DNA from: Mycolicibacterium porcinum
GTDB lineage: Bacteria > Actinomycetota > Actinomycetes > Mycobacteriales > Mycobacteriaceae
Length of the DNA: 64,000 bases
Direction of reading: 5' to 3'
NCBI GenBank assembly: GCA_002086835.1
Contig: MVIG01000017.1
Span: forward strand, 35,761 to 99,760
Position 1 is the stretch's first letter; each line of letters starts with the position of its first letter. A program made the translations under genes and the position numbers. Shown here piece after piece: positions 62,899 through 64,000 of the stretch. The notes under the pieces were generated by a model, which searched no databases, was not told the origin of the DNA, and saw only the letters and a list, made by a program, of their open reading frames with translations.

Positions 62899-64000
62899 TA
62901 GGTTGTCCGGTGTGGAGTTGATCGATCAGATCAGCGCTGCCACGCGGGCCGAGTCGATGGCGATCGCGGCCCGGCTGGCCGCGATCGGGACGTTGGACCG
63001 CCTGCGCGAACAAGAACTCGCCGACAGCATTTACTGGCGCACCGACCCGTTCGAAGAAGTCTCGGCAGAGGTATCGGCGGCGATGCGGATCAGCCGCGGC
63101 CGCGGCAGCACCCAGGTCCACCACGCCCGGATACTGCGCGACAAACTGCCCCTGGTGGCGGCCCGCTTCGCCGTCGGCGACATCGACTACCGGGTGGTGC
63201 GCATGATCATCGCCCGCACCGAGACCACCGACCCCTCGGTGTGGGCCGCACTGGATGCTGAGTTGGCCGCCCGGGCGGCGCAGTGGATGCGGCTGTCGGA
63301 AAAACACCTGCGCGAACGGGTCGATCACTGGGTGGCCACCCACGACCCCGACGGGCAGCGGATACCCCCGGATCTGGCGCAGGACCGGTTCGTGCAGATC
63401 GATGCGGGCAGCCCGGGTACGGCCACGATCTGGGCGAATGTGGATGCCGAAGACGCGGTGGCACTGGATCAACGCCTGGACGCGTTGGCCGACACGGTGT
63501 GTGAGCATGATCCGCGCAGCCGGGAGCGGCGCCGCGCCGACGCGATCGGACCACTGGCCCGGCTGGAAGCCCAGTTGGTGTGCCGGTGCGGGCGGGATGA
63601 CTGCCCGGCCGCGCAGACACGGGCGGCCGCCGATGCCGCGGTGGTACATGTGCTGGCCGAGCACGCCACCCTCGATGGCACCTCGAACCACCCGGGATAT
63701 CTACCCGGATACGGGATCCTGCCCGCCGACCGGGTGCGTGACCTGGCGGGCAGAGCCCGACTCAAGCCGGTGCGGGTACCTCCCGCATCCAGCACGCCAA
63801 CCGAACCCGGCGAGGCGGCTGACACGCCTGCGCCAGTGAAGCCCGCCGCCTCGGACGAACCTGCCGTGCCGGAGGGCTCCGAGCCGGGGTATCGGCCCTC
63901 GGTGGCACTGTCGGAGTTCATCCGCTGGCGCGATCTGACCTGCCGATTCCCCGGCTGCGACGCCCCCGTGCAACGCTGCGACATCGACCACACCGTGCCC
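62891..64000 (+). CDS. 13E12-family DUF222/HNH endonuclease, 3' truncated by window
   Basis: This is the first 370 codons of a 13E12-repeat protein. The DUF222 region runs from the N-terminus (DQISAATRAESMAIAARLAA), with MRISRGRGSTQVHHARILRD, to about residue 240. A Pro/Ala-rich linker follows, then the start of an HNH nuclease domain (DLTCRFPGCDAPVQRCDID-H). The frame stays open to the window end, so the final metal ligands are not visible. ATG 62891 lies inside a LexA box, and GTG 62912 is an alternative. These genes are multi-copy in mycobacteria and often SOS-induced. Confidence 0.88.
   Translation, partial: MFDRLSGVELIDQISAATRAESMAIAARLAAIGTLDRLREQELADSIYWRTDPFEEVSAEVSAAMRISRGRGSTQVHHARILRDKLPLVAARFAVGDIDYRVVRMIIARTETTDPSVWAALDAELAARAAQWMRLSEKHLRERVDHWVATHDPDGQRIPPDLAQDRFVQIDAGSPGTATIWANVDAEDAVALDQRLDALADTVCEHDPRSRERRRADAIGPLARLEAQLVCRCGRDDCPAAQTRAAADAAVVHVLAEHATLDGTSNHPGYLPGYGILPADRVRDLAGRARLKPVRVPPASSTPTEPGEAADTPAPVKPAASDEPAVPEGSEPGYRPSVALSEFIRWRDLTCRFPGCDAPVQRCDIDHTVP

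Noticed and set aside
1-64000. CRISPR arrays, insertion sequences, prophage or integrative elements
   Set aside because: No regularly spaced repeats, transposase, integrase or tRNA-linked attachment sites were found. Base composition and coding style look uniform; the 13E12 gene is a repeat-family member but shows no mobile-element ends here.

Overview
This window is chromosomal DNA from a mycobacterium, most likely a fast-growing Mycolicibacterium. It is GC-rich and gene-dense, with many 1-4 nt start/stop overlaps. Much of the gene order matches, in reverse orientation, the M. tuberculosis stretch Rv1272c-Rv1287, plus an Rv1264-like cyclase. These locus names come from memory of the families and were not searched. 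About 58 protein genes are called. I see no tRNA, rRNA, CRISPR array, insertion sequence or prophage.

Left part (1-13.9 kb). An F420-type oxidoreductase and a glyoxalase-fold protein precede a NarL-type two-component pair with a DUF4097 membrane protein. Nitronate monooxygenase, GNAT and VOC genes follow. Next comes a sulfur block: an Rrf2 regulator, an isochorismatase-like hydrolase, then cysQ, cysNC and cysD for sulfate activation. An MFS exporter, a thioesterase and a beta-carbonic anhydrase (canA) sit beside it.

Envelope block (13.9-23 kb). A TcrX/TcrY-like two-component pair heads a co-directional run of two duplicated ArnT/PMT-like membrane glycosyltransferases with a GT2-GtrA fusion between them. 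It is bounded by a strong hairpin. A small secreted OB-like protein lies divergent to the regulator. Next to it are three tandem paralogous exported mini-proteins with Thr/Pro-rich tails. This is the least described part of the window and the best candidate for a new system.

Transport and syntenic core (23-41 kb). An OppBCDA peptide importer is followed by an alpha/beta hydrolase and a DszC/SfnB-like flavin monooxygenase. An SbcCD-like nuclease/ATPase pair, a SixA-like phosphatase, the lipoproteins LprC and LprB, and an asymmetric heterodimeric ABC exporter complete the core.

Copper and thiol block (41-52 kb). After a few accessory genes come an MFS transporter, a Cds1-like cysteine enzyme and a copper operon: copZ, an HVHP-repeat protein, a Cu(I) P1B ATPase and an LpqS-like protein. 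The operon has a CsoR/RicR-like palindrome upstream. A divergent OmpR-type two-component pair and a Met/His-rich DUF305 lipoprotein adjoin it.

Right part (52-64 kb). A 2,3-butanediol/acetoin dehydrogenase operon contains an AcoR-type GAF regulator translationally coupled to a pH-sensor-type adenylate cyclase. Then come a SnoaL-fused flavin monooxygenase, a polysaccharide deacetylase, a hypoxanthine-DNA glycosylase, a 1055-aa cyclase/AAA/TPR protein, and a 13E12-type HNH gene that has a perfect LexA box over its start and runs off the window.
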